Virus record (IMG/VR): IMGVR_UViG_3300011115_000894
Span: 1-27,506 of that record
Direction: 5' to 3' (one strand)
DNA: 27,506 nt
DNA from: a virus
This document shows, in pieces, positions 16,064 to 21,052 of this stretch. The notes beneath the pieces are model-generated. The model was not told the origin of the DNA. It did no database searches and saw nothing but the letters and a program-made list of their open reading frames with translations. How positions within the stretch are numbered: position 1 is the first letter of the stretch; each line of letters starts with the position of its first letter. The translations under genes and the position numbers were made by a program.

Positions 16064-16071
16064 TATTTATT
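16064..16071 (-). promoter_or_regulatory. Late box on minus strand, 57-aa gene
   Basis: AATAAATA read on the minus strand. The predicted start is 16058, giving a 15-base leader before ATG 16043, the longest in this window. The TAA of the upstream 118-aa gene lies inside it. Confidence 0.5.
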
Positions 16072-16423
16072 CGTCAAGTAAATCAACTCTGGATTGAAGA
16101 TCATCGAGTTTATCCATGAGTTCTTCTAATTTGTCAGTAAAGTCAGTAAAGTTTTTAGATGTAAGAATGGTTTCCAGTTGTTTGAGTCGTTGTACTAAAT
16201 GTTCATTTTTAATCTCTAATTCTTTCATTCTAGCATTGAGTGCTTGATTGATAGCATTTTGGTTTGACCCAGGTTCGGTCAAACCATTTAGAGATGGATC
16301 GTATTCGTAATGTTTAGGAGATTTATACATTTTTTTAGCTTGCTTGGCTTTATCCATATTTTTTAACACTGAATCTTTAATAAAATATTTATTTGTTTTA
16401 GGTAACTCTTTAGGCGTTTCCAT
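16067..16423 (-). CDS. Hypothetical coiled-coil protein
   Basis: 118 aa from ATG 16423 (METPKELPKTNKYF). Upstream in-frame ATG 16429 lies inside the promoter region. The last 60 residues (MKELEIKNEHLVQRLKQLE, then DKLEELMDKLDDLQSRVDLL) have heptad hydrophobic spacing typical of a coiled coil. The start site predicted from the sigma-70 promoter is exactly the A of ATG 16423, so the message looks leaderless and early. Function unknown; an oligomeric adaptor or regulator is possible. Confidence 0.7.
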   Translation of the reverse strand: METPKELPKTNKYFIKDSVLKNMDKAKQAKKMYKSPKHYEYDPSLNGLTEPGSNQNAINQALNARMKELEIKNEHLVQRLKQLETILTSKNFTDFTDKLEELMDKLDDLQSRVDLLDE

Positions 16424-16429
16424 AGTCAT

Positions 16430-16457
16430 ATTGTACACATATCCAAGAGTAAGTCAA
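16430..16457 (-). promoter_or_regulatory. Sigma-70-type promoter, coiled-coil gene
   Basis: -35 TTGACT (16457-16452), 16-base spacer, -10 TACAAT (16435-16430). Six bases later comes ATG 16423, the predicted +1. The -35 abuts the preceding terminator. Confidence 0.75.
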
Positions 16458-16487
16458 ATAACAAATCCTCGTTTTCACGAGGATTTG
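16458..16487 (-). terminator. Terminator of the tmRNA/tRNA unit
   Basis: A perfect 10-bp stem CAAATCCTCG (16462-16471) / CGAGGATTTG (16478-16487) with a 6-base loop. On the minus strand a short T-rich tail follows. It closes the 44-aa gene, tRNA-Tyr, tmRNA unit. Confidence 0.75.
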
Positions 16488-16523
16488 GGTCGATTCAGAT
16501 GCGGGAGACCAAACCCCACTGCT

Positions 16524-16568
16524 TTAAGCAGCCATTGCTAATTGGTTAGCAATCATGATTTGCAACTG
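16524..16568 (-). other. tmRNA tag reading frame (candidate)
   Basis: The frame ending at TAA 16524-16526 reads LQIMIANQLAMAA if resumed at TTG 16568, 11 bases after a five-pair PK1 second stem ending about 16578. The end LAMAA resembles tmRNA tags (LAA/VAA). A competing resume codon GCA at 16563-16561 with the upstream AGTT context gives ANHDC then stop. The exact resume point is not settled. Confidence 0.55.
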
Positions 16569-16646
16569 TTTATTTACGACACTTGTTACCCGTGTCGGGT
16601 ATCTCCTTCTTCATTACTCACCGCCAATCGAAACCTGGTCAGGCCC

Positions 16647-16743
16647 TTAAGAGCCCTATGACATGCCATAGGGCGGTACCCCGCTGCTACGAGGATTTGG
16701 CTCGGCTCACCATAAGACTGCAGGATCTTATGAATATGCCTAA
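16647..16743 (-). ncRNA. tmRNA intervening (excised) segment
   Basis: 97 bases between the acceptor 3' end and the coding-piece 5' end. It holds two perfect hairpins: CATAAGA/TCTTATG (7 bp) and GCCCTATG/CATAGGGC (8 bp), the latter ending shortly before the GGGCCTG 5' end. In permuted tmRNAs this segment is removed by RNase processing. Confidence 0.75.
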
Positions 16744-16800
16744 TGGACCTGTCGGGAATCGAACCCGAGTGTTGGACAATTTTCAATCCGATATCAACAA
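16744..16800 (-). ncRNA. tmRNA acceptor piece
   Basis: It carries the T-arm and the 3' acceptor strand CAGGTCC with discriminator A at 16744. No CCA is encoded. Taken alone it looks like half a tRNA with no 5' partner; the partner is 98 bases downstream at 16646. TTGTCCAAC before the T-arm can pair with ATTGG of the coding piece (helix 2 start). The 5' end is not defined. Confidence 0.85.
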
Positions 16801-16806
16801 TACCAA

Positions 16807-16889
16807 TGCAAGAGGAGGGATTCGAACCTTCGTAGAAATTAATCAGCAGATTTACAGTCTGCCCTCGTTGTCCGCTTGAGTACTCTTGC
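16807..16889 (-). tRNA. tRNA-Tyr (GTA)
   Basis: The acceptor GCAAGAG/CTCTTGC is perfect. The anticodon stem GCAGA/TCTGC encloses CTGTAAA (anticodon GTA). A long variable arm, as in bacterial class II tRNAs, and T-arm AGGTTCGAATCCCT are present. 83 nt with discriminator A; CCA is not encoded. Its 3' end is only a few bases from the tmRNA acceptor piece, so the two are likely one precursor. Confidence 0.95.
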
Positions 16890-16894
16890 GTAAT

Positions 16895-17029
16895 TTATTT
16901 AGGTGATTTTTTAGACTTTTTCTTTACTGGCTTCTTTTTAAAAATTGCTTCATAATTTTTACCATATTGTTCTAAATTTACGTGTCTAGGAGAACTTCCT
17001 TTACCTGCACCATGTGAACCGTAAGTCAT
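16895..17029 (-). CDS. Small basic protein, 44 aa
   Basis: ATG 17029 to TAA 16897-16895. The N-terminus is MTYGSHGAGKGSSPRHVN, then a short central stretch (LEQYGKNYEAIF), then a very basic tail rich in Lys and Pro. The predicted +1 of a strong sigma-70 promoter is exactly the A of the ATG, with no Shine-Dalgarno, so the message is leaderless. Promoter quality and the late box overlapping its stop support a real gene. N-terminal motifs of the type SHGxGKGSxPR occur in small phage proteins, function unknown. Confidence 0.65.
   Translation of the reverse strand: MTYGSHGAGKGSSPRHVNLEQYGKNYEAIFKKKPVKKKSKKSPK
16896..16903 (-). promoter_or_regulatory. Late box in front of tRNA-Tyr
   Basis: CCTAAATA on the minus strand. 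The predicted start is 16890, one base before the tRNA 5' end (16889). The TAA of the 44-aa gene (16897-16895) overlaps the box. Confidence 0.65.
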
Positions 17030-17035
17030 AACAGG

Positions 17036-17063
17036 AGTATAGCATATAGAACTTTTGTGTCAA
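17036..17063 (-). promoter_or_regulatory. Sigma-70-type promoter, 44-aa gene / tRNA-Tyr / tmRNA
   Basis: -35 TTGACA (17063-17058), 16-base spacer, -10 TATACT (17041-17036), then six bases to ATG 17029. It probably drives early transcription of the small gene, tRNA-Tyr and tmRNA to the terminator at 16458-16487. Confidence 0.8.
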
Positions 17064-17070
17064 CTAAATA
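17063..17070 (+). promoter_or_regulatory. T4-type late box, 207-aa gene
   Basis: ACTAAATA. The predicted start is 17076, the A of the ATG. It touches the -35 of the divergent early promoter (17058-17063), so the two promoters could interfere. Confidence 0.85.
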
Positions 17071-17075
17071 ATAAT

Positions 17076-17699
17076 ATGAAGAACAAAGGTTATTACGGTT
17101 GGATTCATTCCTTAAACGAAGCCGCTATGCAATCTCAACAAAATGGTATTGATATGCTAGCTGAACAAGCCGCACGTAAAGGTGAAATGCTTACTGAAGC
17201 TAAAAAGCCAAATCGCAGTGAAGCAGGAATAGCTGCAAAAAGAGCTCGTGAAGCTGCAGATACTGCAAAGCGGCGTGAGAATAGAGAAGCTGCTGCTAAA
17301 GCAGCAGCAGAAGCTGCAAAATCCGGCAAGGGCGAACTTAGTGATTTTGATTTTGAGGGATTTCAGGATAGAGTTGCAGAAGTCAGAGCTGAAAAAAAGG
17401 CTGCTGGTAGTGATGTTCAACGTGTAGAAACTGGATATCATGGAGATGCGGATGACTCATATGATCCAACAGATCCAGATTCTGGTACAGAAGAAATTGG
17501 TAGACTGCCTTCTTTTCCATGGGCTCATGATATTAAACCAGCAGGCAATGTAAATGCTGTTATTGACGATGCATCAGATGGTGTAATCGGTGATGAAGAA
17601 GAACCAGAAGATGAAGGTAAATACGAACTTCCTACCAAGAACTGGAAAACAGTCAAGGAATCAGTATCACAAAAGATTTCTAGATTTTTAAGAAATTAA
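17076..17699 (+). CDS. Conserved T4-like phage late protein (KGYYxWIH family), probable internal/core protein
   Basis: 207 aa from ATG 17076. MKNKGYYGWIHSLNEAAM is an N-terminus I recognise from T4-like marine phages, function unknown. SLNE|A at residues 12-16 fits the prohead protease rule (L-x-E before Ala). Residues 45-90 are Ala/Arg/Lys/Glu-rich and would form a long charged helix, similar in style to prohead core proteins. The C-terminal half is acidic (DDSYDPTDPDSGTEE, EEEPEDEG). Late box with zero-length leader. The stop overlaps the convergent 68-aa gene by 4 bases. Confidence 0.65.
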   Translation: MKNKGYYGWIHSLNEAAMQSQQNGIDMLAEQAARKGEMLTEAKKPNRSEAGIAAKRAREAADTAKRRENREAAAKAAAEAAKSGKGELSDFDFEGFQDRVAEVRAEKKAAGSDVQRVETGYHGDADDSYDPTDPDSGTEEIGRLPSFPWAHDIKPAGNVNAVIDDASDGVIGDEEEPEDEGKYELPTKNWKTVKESVSQKISRFLRN

Positions 17700-17902
17700 A
17701 GATCTGGGTTTCCGATTTCCCGAGTCCATTCCCATTCTTGCCACAGCATTCTAGCAAAGTCATCGTCAGGATCATGACGGCGCATTTCTAATTCTGCTAG
17801 ACCAGGTGCTGAGATGGCAGCATCCATTTCCCACGAAAGCCAAAACCATTCACCCTTCTTAAGAAGGTTGTTGGTAATGAGACATCGAATGTCTTTAGAC
17901 AT
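17696..17902 (-). CDS. Hypothetical protein, 68 aa
   Basis: Trp-rich and acidic (GEWFWLSWEMD, then MLWQEWEWTREIG). It starts MSKDIRCLITNNLLKKG; the CLITNNLLKKG text resembles the start of small zinc-free phage proteins, but no family can be named. The ATG follows the stop of the 81-aa gene by one base, so it is probably co-transcribed. Its end overlaps the 207-aa gene by 4 bases. Confidence 0.6.
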   Translation of the reverse strand: MSKDIRCLITNNLLKKGEWFWLSWEMDAAISAPGLAELEMRRHDPDDDFARMLWQEWEWTREIGNPDL

Positions 17903-17903
17903 A

Positions 17904-18149
17904 TTAATTTACATAATACGCGGTCATACCAGTTGGTAATGTATTTGGAATAGCATACACTTGCATTGGGAAAAAGTTTGGTGTATTATCAAATGTAATA
18001 ACTGTATTAAAAGTTACACCAGAAGTGTTTACTAGACTCAAAGTAACTCCAGCTCCTGCTACTAATGAACCAGAGAATAAAATACCTTTGTGCTTTGGAA
18101 TTTTTGAACCGATTGTAATTGGAGTTGCTTGGAAGTATTTGTCGTACAT
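17904..18149 (-). CDS. Small beta-rich late protein, possible virion accessory
   Basis: 81 aa (MYDKYFQATPITIGSKIPK). Alternating hydrophobic/Thr/Ser/Val residues (GAGVTLSLVNTSGVTFNTV, ITFDNTPNFFPMQVYAIP) suggest a small beta sandwich like phage decoration or fibre-associated proteins. This is a guess from composition. A late box on the minus strand places the predicted start 3 bases before the ATG, unlike most minus genes, which look early; this supports a virion-related role. Confidence 0.6.
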   Translation of the reverse strand: MYDKYFQATPITIGSKIPKHKGILFSGSLVAGAGVTLSLVNTSGVTFNTVITFDNTPNFFPMQVYAIPNTLPTGMTAYYVN

Positions 18150-18157
18150 GTTACAAA

Positions 18158-18165
18158 TATTTAGG
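18158..18165 (-). promoter_or_regulatory. Late box on minus strand, 81-aa gene
   Basis: CCTAAATA on the minus strand. The predicted start is 18152, three bases before ATG 18149. The TAA of the upstream gene (18163-18161) is inside it. Confidence 0.7.
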
Positions 18166-18448
18166 AATTTTTAAATGATTCGCTTGTCCAAAATACCTCT
18201 AACCATTTGGGGTCATCTACAAAATTAGACATCCAAATACATCTATGCACATTACCAATCTTTTTTAATATTCCAATTTGATATGATGTACTTCCAGTAT
18301 ATTGATCGACCTTTACAGTATATGGTAAAGACGATTCAACTTTATCAATAAAATTTTGAATGTATTCTGGATATACCGGTTTTACAATAGGAGGTAGTGG
18401 TTTAATCTTCCTTTTTGCATATTTGGACGTTTTTCTTGTTTTTGCCAT
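18161..18448 (-). CDS. Hypothetical protein, basic N-terminus
   Basis: 95 aa. It starts MAKTRKTSKYAKRKIKPLPP, a strongly basic tail likely to bind nucleic acid or acidic partners, followed by a compact domain (YIQNFIDKVESSLPYTVKVD, then WMSNFVDDPKWLEVFW). No family recognised. It is divergent from the 67-aa gene with 22 bases between starts. No convincing minus promoter is visible in that gap. Confidence 0.6.
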   Translation of the reverse strand: MAKTRKTSKYAKRKIKPLPPIVKPVYPEYIQNFIDKVESSLPYTVKVDQYTGSTSYQIGILKKIGNVHRCIWMSNFVDDPKWLEVFWTSESFKNS

Positions 18449-18457
18449 AGTAATTTC

Positions 18458-18465
18458 AATAAATA
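18458..18465 (+). promoter_or_regulatory. T4-type late box, 67-aa gene
   Basis: AATAAATA. The predicted start is 18471, the A of the ATG. Confidence 0.75.
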
Positions 18466-18470
18466 ATTAT

Positions 18471-18674
18471 ATGAATAACATAAATGAAGGTAATGTTTTT
18501 AATGTTGAAACATCAGAAATTAGTTCAAATAGAAGTGATGAACTAACTGATGTTAAAAAAACAATGATGGATAAATTTTGGGCTTCTATGGCTCGTCAAG
18601 GAATATCTTCAAAACAAGCTAAAGAAATTATTGCTGCTACTTTCCCCAAAGATCAAAATATTCCCAAAGATTGA
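18471..18674 (+). CDS. Small late hypothetical protein, 67 aa
   Basis: MNNINEGNVFNVETSEISSN then DVKKTMMDKFWASMARQG, ending in a helical segment (SSKQAKEIIAATFPKDQ). The start is set by the late box; the longer frame to 18360 runs through the divergent gene. The end overlaps the convergent 66-aa gene by 22 bases. No family recognised. It lacks a clear [LI]xE leader. Confidence 0.6.
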   Translation: MNNINEGNVFNVETSEISSNRSDELTDVKKTMMDKFWASMARQGISSKQAKEIIAATFPKDQNIPKD

Positions 18675-18853
18675 GATAATTTTTTATTTGGTGATTTAAA
18701 ATGATCTTCAAAAAGATTCATCAATTCTTCTTTTCTTTTAACTTGTTTATTATAGTCTTTTTGAGTATCTTTACCATCAGTTTCAAGCCTACCAATACGG
18801 TATAAAACTTGACCAAATTCATATATGAGTTCTTCTAAAGTTTTATTATCCAT
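18653..18853 (-). CDS. Hypothetical helical protein, 66 aa
   Basis: MDNKTLEELIYEFGQVLYRI then a charged helix (KDYNKQVKRKEELMNLFED) and a basic end. Probably two helices with coiled-coil character. AGAGGA precedes the ATG by 3 bases, but the predicted +1 (18856) lies 3 bases before the ATG, so that sequence may not be in the message. It has a consensus sigma-70 promoter, so early expression is likely. Function unknown. Confidence 0.65.
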   Translation of the reverse strand: MDNKTLEELIYEFGQVLYRIGRLETDGKDTQKDYNKQVKRKEELMNLFEDHFKSPNKKLSQSLGIF

Positions 18854-18862
18854 GTTCCTCTT

Positions 18863-18890
18863 ATTATACAGGTAAATCTACACAAGTCAA
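18863..18890 (-). promoter_or_regulatory. Sigma-70-type promoter, 66-aa gene
   Basis: -35 TTGACT (18890-18885), 16-base spacer, -10 TATAAT (18868-18863). The predicted start is 18856, three bases before ATG 18853. Confidence 0.85.
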
Positions 18891-18892
18891 AT

Positions 18893-18900
18893 ACTAAATA
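18893..18900 (+). promoter_or_regulatory. T4-type late box, EF-hand-like protein gene
   Basis: ACTAAATA. The predicted start is 18906, the A of the ATG. It lies two bases from the -35 of the divergent early promoter. Confidence 0.85.
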
Positions 18901-18905
18901 ATAAT

Positions 18906-19586
18906 ATGAATTACTTAGAACAATACTACAAAAATATCTGCGAACAACTTCAGTCCCAAATTGATCTTCTTGAGAAGCGATTTGATATTAGTAAATTTAA
19001 TAAATCCAAAAAGACTGGCAAGAAGGATGATAAGAAATCTGATAAGAAGGCTGGCAAAGACTATGATGGTGATGGTAAAGTAGAATCCGCTAAGGATGAA
19101 TATTTTGGATCTAAAGATAAGGCTATTAAGAAAGCCATTGTAGATAAGAAGAAAAAGAAGAATATTAAAGAAGGTAGAGAAATTTCTGGTGGTCAATTCA
19201 CTTATGGTGGATTCCCAAGAATTCTAACCGAAGCCCGATATAACATTCCAGTAAAAGCTACTGATAAGGATATGGAAGATCCTTCTCAAGTTGGAATGCT
19301 TGAATTTGAAAAATTAATGAAAAGTGGTTCACATCCTATGATGGGAAACCAAAGTGTAAATGGTCAACGTGGTATTTCACCAGAAATTAGAAAAGAAGCA
19401 TTAGAACACATTGACGCTTTAAAGAAACACTCTTCTGGAAAAGTTGAAGGTTATTCTAAAGATCACCCAGTGTACAAACAAGGAATGGCAGCATACCAAT
19501 TCTTTAAAAAGAACTTCCCAGCATTTGGTGTTGAAGATGAAATTGGTGAAGATTACGGAATTGAAGGTCATTCCCCGTCTGAGTAA
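18906..19586 (+). CDS. T4-like phage late protein with EF-hand-like loop and prohead-protease site
   Basis: 226 aa. It starts MNYLEQYYKNICEQLQSQID with LLEKRF, a helical start I recognise from T4-like marine phages. Residues 33-50 are Lys/Asp-rich and run into DYDGDGKVESAKDEY (about 53-67), which has the DxDxDG calcium-binding pattern of EF-hand/dockerin loops, then GSKDKAIKKA. RILTE|ARYN at about 105-113 is a clean L-x-E|A site, so the Lys-rich N-terminal part may be cut off in the head. The C-terminal half is a soluble helical domain (IRKEALEHIDALKKH) with no known family. A terminator follows. Confidence 0.7.
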   Translation: MNYLEQYYKNICEQLQSQIDLLEKRFDISKFNKSKKTGKKDDKKSDKKAGKDYDGDGKVESAKDEYFGSKDKAIKKAIVDKKKKKNIKEGREISGGQFTYGGFPRILTEARYNIPVKATDKDMEDPSQVGMLEFEKLMKSGSHPMMGNQSVNGQRGISPEIRKEALEHIDALKKHSSGKVEGYSKDHPVYKQGMAAYQFFKKNFPAFGVEDEIGEDYGIEGHSPSE

Positions 19587-19613
19587 GATTCTTACTAAAT
19601 TATATTCACATAC

Positions 19614-19645
19614 AACAGCCCCGAGATGTTCGGGGTTGTTTCTTT
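19614..19645 (+). terminator. Rho-independent terminator
   Basis: The 11-bp perfect stem with one G-T pair runs 19614-19624 and 19630-19640 (core GCCCCGA/TCGGGGT), loop GATGT, with a TTTCTTT tail. It separates the EF-hand-like gene from the next late promoter. Confidence 0.92.
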
Positions 19646-19652
19646 ATAAATA
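19645..19652 (+). promoter_or_regulatory. T4 consensus late promoter, nucleotidyltransferase gene
   Basis: TATAAATA, the exact T4 consensus. The predicted start is 19658, the A of the ATG. It follows directly after the terminator. Confidence 0.92.
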
Positions 19653-19657
19653 TTTTT

Positions 19658-20527
19658 ATGATCAAACATATAGGTGCCAAATGGTATGTTCTCGATTCGT
19701 CTGGAAAAAAAGTTTTGGGTAAGCACCCATCTAAAGATAAAGCAGTTGCTCAGTTACAGGCTATTGAAATATCAAAGAAAAAACACCAAGAGTCTAATGA
19801 ATCAAAAATTGTTGGATTTGCTAATTTTTTAAAAGAAGAATTAAAATCAACTCTTCAATATCATGAACAATTGAATCCAAAGATCTGGGATGGGTATTCC
19901 TTAAAATCTGATGTTAAAGATAAATTAGTTGAAATTGGACATACTTGGGTTTCATGGGCAAATATTCCATCTGAAGCCATTAAAGATTTAATTTTAGTTG
20001 GTGGTAATGCAAATTATAATTACACCCCACAATCTGATATCGATCTTCATATTTTAGTTGATGTTGATGCTATTCCTAATTGCCCAGATTTTATTGATGA
20101 CTATTTAAAAGATAAAAAACAATTATGGTCACTTACACATGATATAACAATACATGGTAATGATGTTGAAATATATGCTCAAGATATGAATGATGGGTTT
20201 TCTAAAGACCAAGGAGTTTATAGTTTAACCAAAAACCAATGGTTGTCTGAACCAGTTTACCAAGAAGTAAATCTTAATAATCCAAATATTATAAAGAAAG
20301 TTCAAGAATATATTGAACAAATAGATTCTTTGATTGCTTCAAATGCTGAGGATGAATCATTTCATAAATTGAAAGAAAAATTTAAAAATATGAGATCTGG
20401 TAGTATTGCCAAATATGGTGAATTTTCACATGGAAATTTAATTTTTAAAGAACTCAGAAATCTTGGGTATCTTGATAAAATTAATACTTACATTAAGTCT
20501 AAACAAGATAACAGGCTGAGTTTATAA
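19658..20527 (+). CDS. Predicted nucleotidyltransferase with N-terminal KWxV module
   Basis: 289 aa. Residues 113-140 carry the nucleotidyltransferase strand-turn: LVGGNANYNYTPQSDIDLHI, with Asp127 and Asp129 as the metal pair and Glu171 (DVEIYAQD) as the likely third acid. The usual GS of the motif is GG here. The first 45 residues (GAKWYVLDSSGKKVLGKHPS, AVAQLQAIE) are a short module recurring in large phage proteins (KW, G, LGxH, QLxAIE). Such phage nucleotidyltransferases are widespread but their substrate is unknown; tRNA, nucleotide or protein modification are options. It is driven by a consensus late promoter, so it may be a virion component. FLKEELK at 57-63 offers a weak LKE site. Confidence 0.75.
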   Translation: MIKHIGAKWYVLDSSGKKVLGKHPSKDKAVAQLQAIEISKKKHQESNESKIVGFANFLKEELKSTLQYHEQLNPKIWDGYSLKSDVKDKLVEIGHTWVSWANIPSEAIKDLILVGGNANYNYTPQSDIDLHILVDVDAIPNCPDFIDDYLKDKKQLWSLTHDITIHGNDVEIYAQDMNDGFSKDQGVYSLTKNQWLSEPVYQEVNLNNPNIIKKVQEYIEQIDSLIASNAEDESFHKLKEKFKNMRSGSIAKYGEFSHGNLIFKELRNLGYLDKINTYIKSKQDNRLSL

Positions 20528-20530
20528 ATA
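20523..20530 (+). promoter_or_regulatory. T4 consensus late promoter, 164-aa gene
   Basis: TATAAATA. The predicted start is 20536, two bases before ATG 20538. The TAA stop of the upstream gene (20525-20527) is inside it. Confidence 0.9.
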
Positions 20531-20537
20531 CCATAGT

Positions 20538-21032
20538 ATGAAGACCTTTAAGCAATATTTATTGGAAGCAAATGAAATTGTTCCATTTGATTATAAAGAT
20601 AAACAACCAAAAGTAAATGATCATAGAGATCATGTACTTGGACAATTTTTAAATTTTGTACAAAATGAACTTCCACATGCAGGAGAAGATGATTTTGATT
20701 CCAATGGAGAATTTAAAAAGCATCTAAGTGGATCAATATCTACCATTTTGGGTGATGACCCTCAACACTTTGGTGCATTGCACAAACAACTCACTACTGA
20801 TGAAGAAGGTAAACCAAAAGAAGCAGATTTATTTGATGCACTGCAACATATCACTAAACATACAAGTGATACCCTTTTGAAAGCAAAAGGAAAAAATATT
20901 AGTGATTCTGATTATGATTCTATAATAGCTTCAAAAAAAACAATTCAAGACCATCTTGATAAACAAGCTGATGCAAATATTAAACGAGCAAAGAAACCAA
21001 ATATGGATAGTCTGCTCGATATAAAAATATAA
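20538..21032 (+). CDS. Probable packaged internal head protein with T4-type capsid-targeting leader
   Basis: 164 aa. MKTFKQYLLE|AN closely resembles the capsid-targeting sequence of T4 internal proteins (MKTYQEFIAE|A), which directs proteins into the prohead and is removed by the gp21-type protease after [LI]xE. The mature part would start ANEIVPFDY. The rest is a soluble, acidic, mainly helical domain (RDHVLGQFLNFVQNELPHAG, then TKHTSDTLLKAKG) of no known family. The leader, size and late promoter all fit an injected internal protein. Confidence 0.75.
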   Translation: MKTFKQYLLEANEIVPFDYKDKQPKVNDHRDHVLGQFLNFVQNELPHAGEDDFDSNGEFKKHLSGSISTILGDDPQHFGALHKQLTTDEEGKPKEADLFDALQHITKHTSDTLLKAKGKNISDSDYDSIIASKKTIQDHLDKQADANIKRAKKPNMDSLLDIKI

Positions 21033-21052
21033 AAAACGGAAATATAATAACA

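Larger units (their letters stand above)
16490..16800 (-). ncRNA. ssrA: Circularly permuted (two-piece) transfer-messenger RNA gene
   Basis: Read on the minus strand the order is acceptor piece, intervening segment, coding piece, as in permuted tmRNA genes. The 5' half-acceptor GGGCCTG (16646-16640) pairs over all 7 positions with CAGGTCC (16751-16745), with a G3-U70 wobble and discriminator A (16744), the alanine identity signals. The acceptor piece has a T-arm TCGGG-TTCGATT-CCCGA. The coding piece starts GGGCCTGACCAGGTTTCGAT, like the tmRNA 5' end. An H-type pseudoknot lies at 16577-16600 (stems ACCC/GGGT and GACAC/GTGTC), then an A-rich stretch, then a tag-like frame ending at TAA 16524-16526. 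Outer ends (about 16490 and 16800) are estimates. tmRNA with SmpB rescues stalled ribosomes and tags the product for proteolysis. SmpB would come from the host or elsewhere in the phage. Confidence 0.88.

Noticed and set aside
16344-16541. Plus-strand open frame of 65 codons
   Set aside because: It runs antisense through the coiled-coil gene, the early promoter, the terminator and the tmRNA.
16744-16806. Degenerate or truncated tRNA (a TTGAAAA loop suggested tRNA-Phe)
   Set aside because: The 3' half lacks a fitting anticodon stem and 5' acceptor. Its acceptor pairs perfectly with GGGCCTG at 16640-16646, showing it is the acceptor piece of a permuted tmRNA.
16583-16879. Open frame of 98 codons on the plus strand
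   Set aside because: It lies antisense across the tmRNA and tRNA-Tyr and reads tRNA complement (for example the RGGIRTF text). No promoter or ribosome site.
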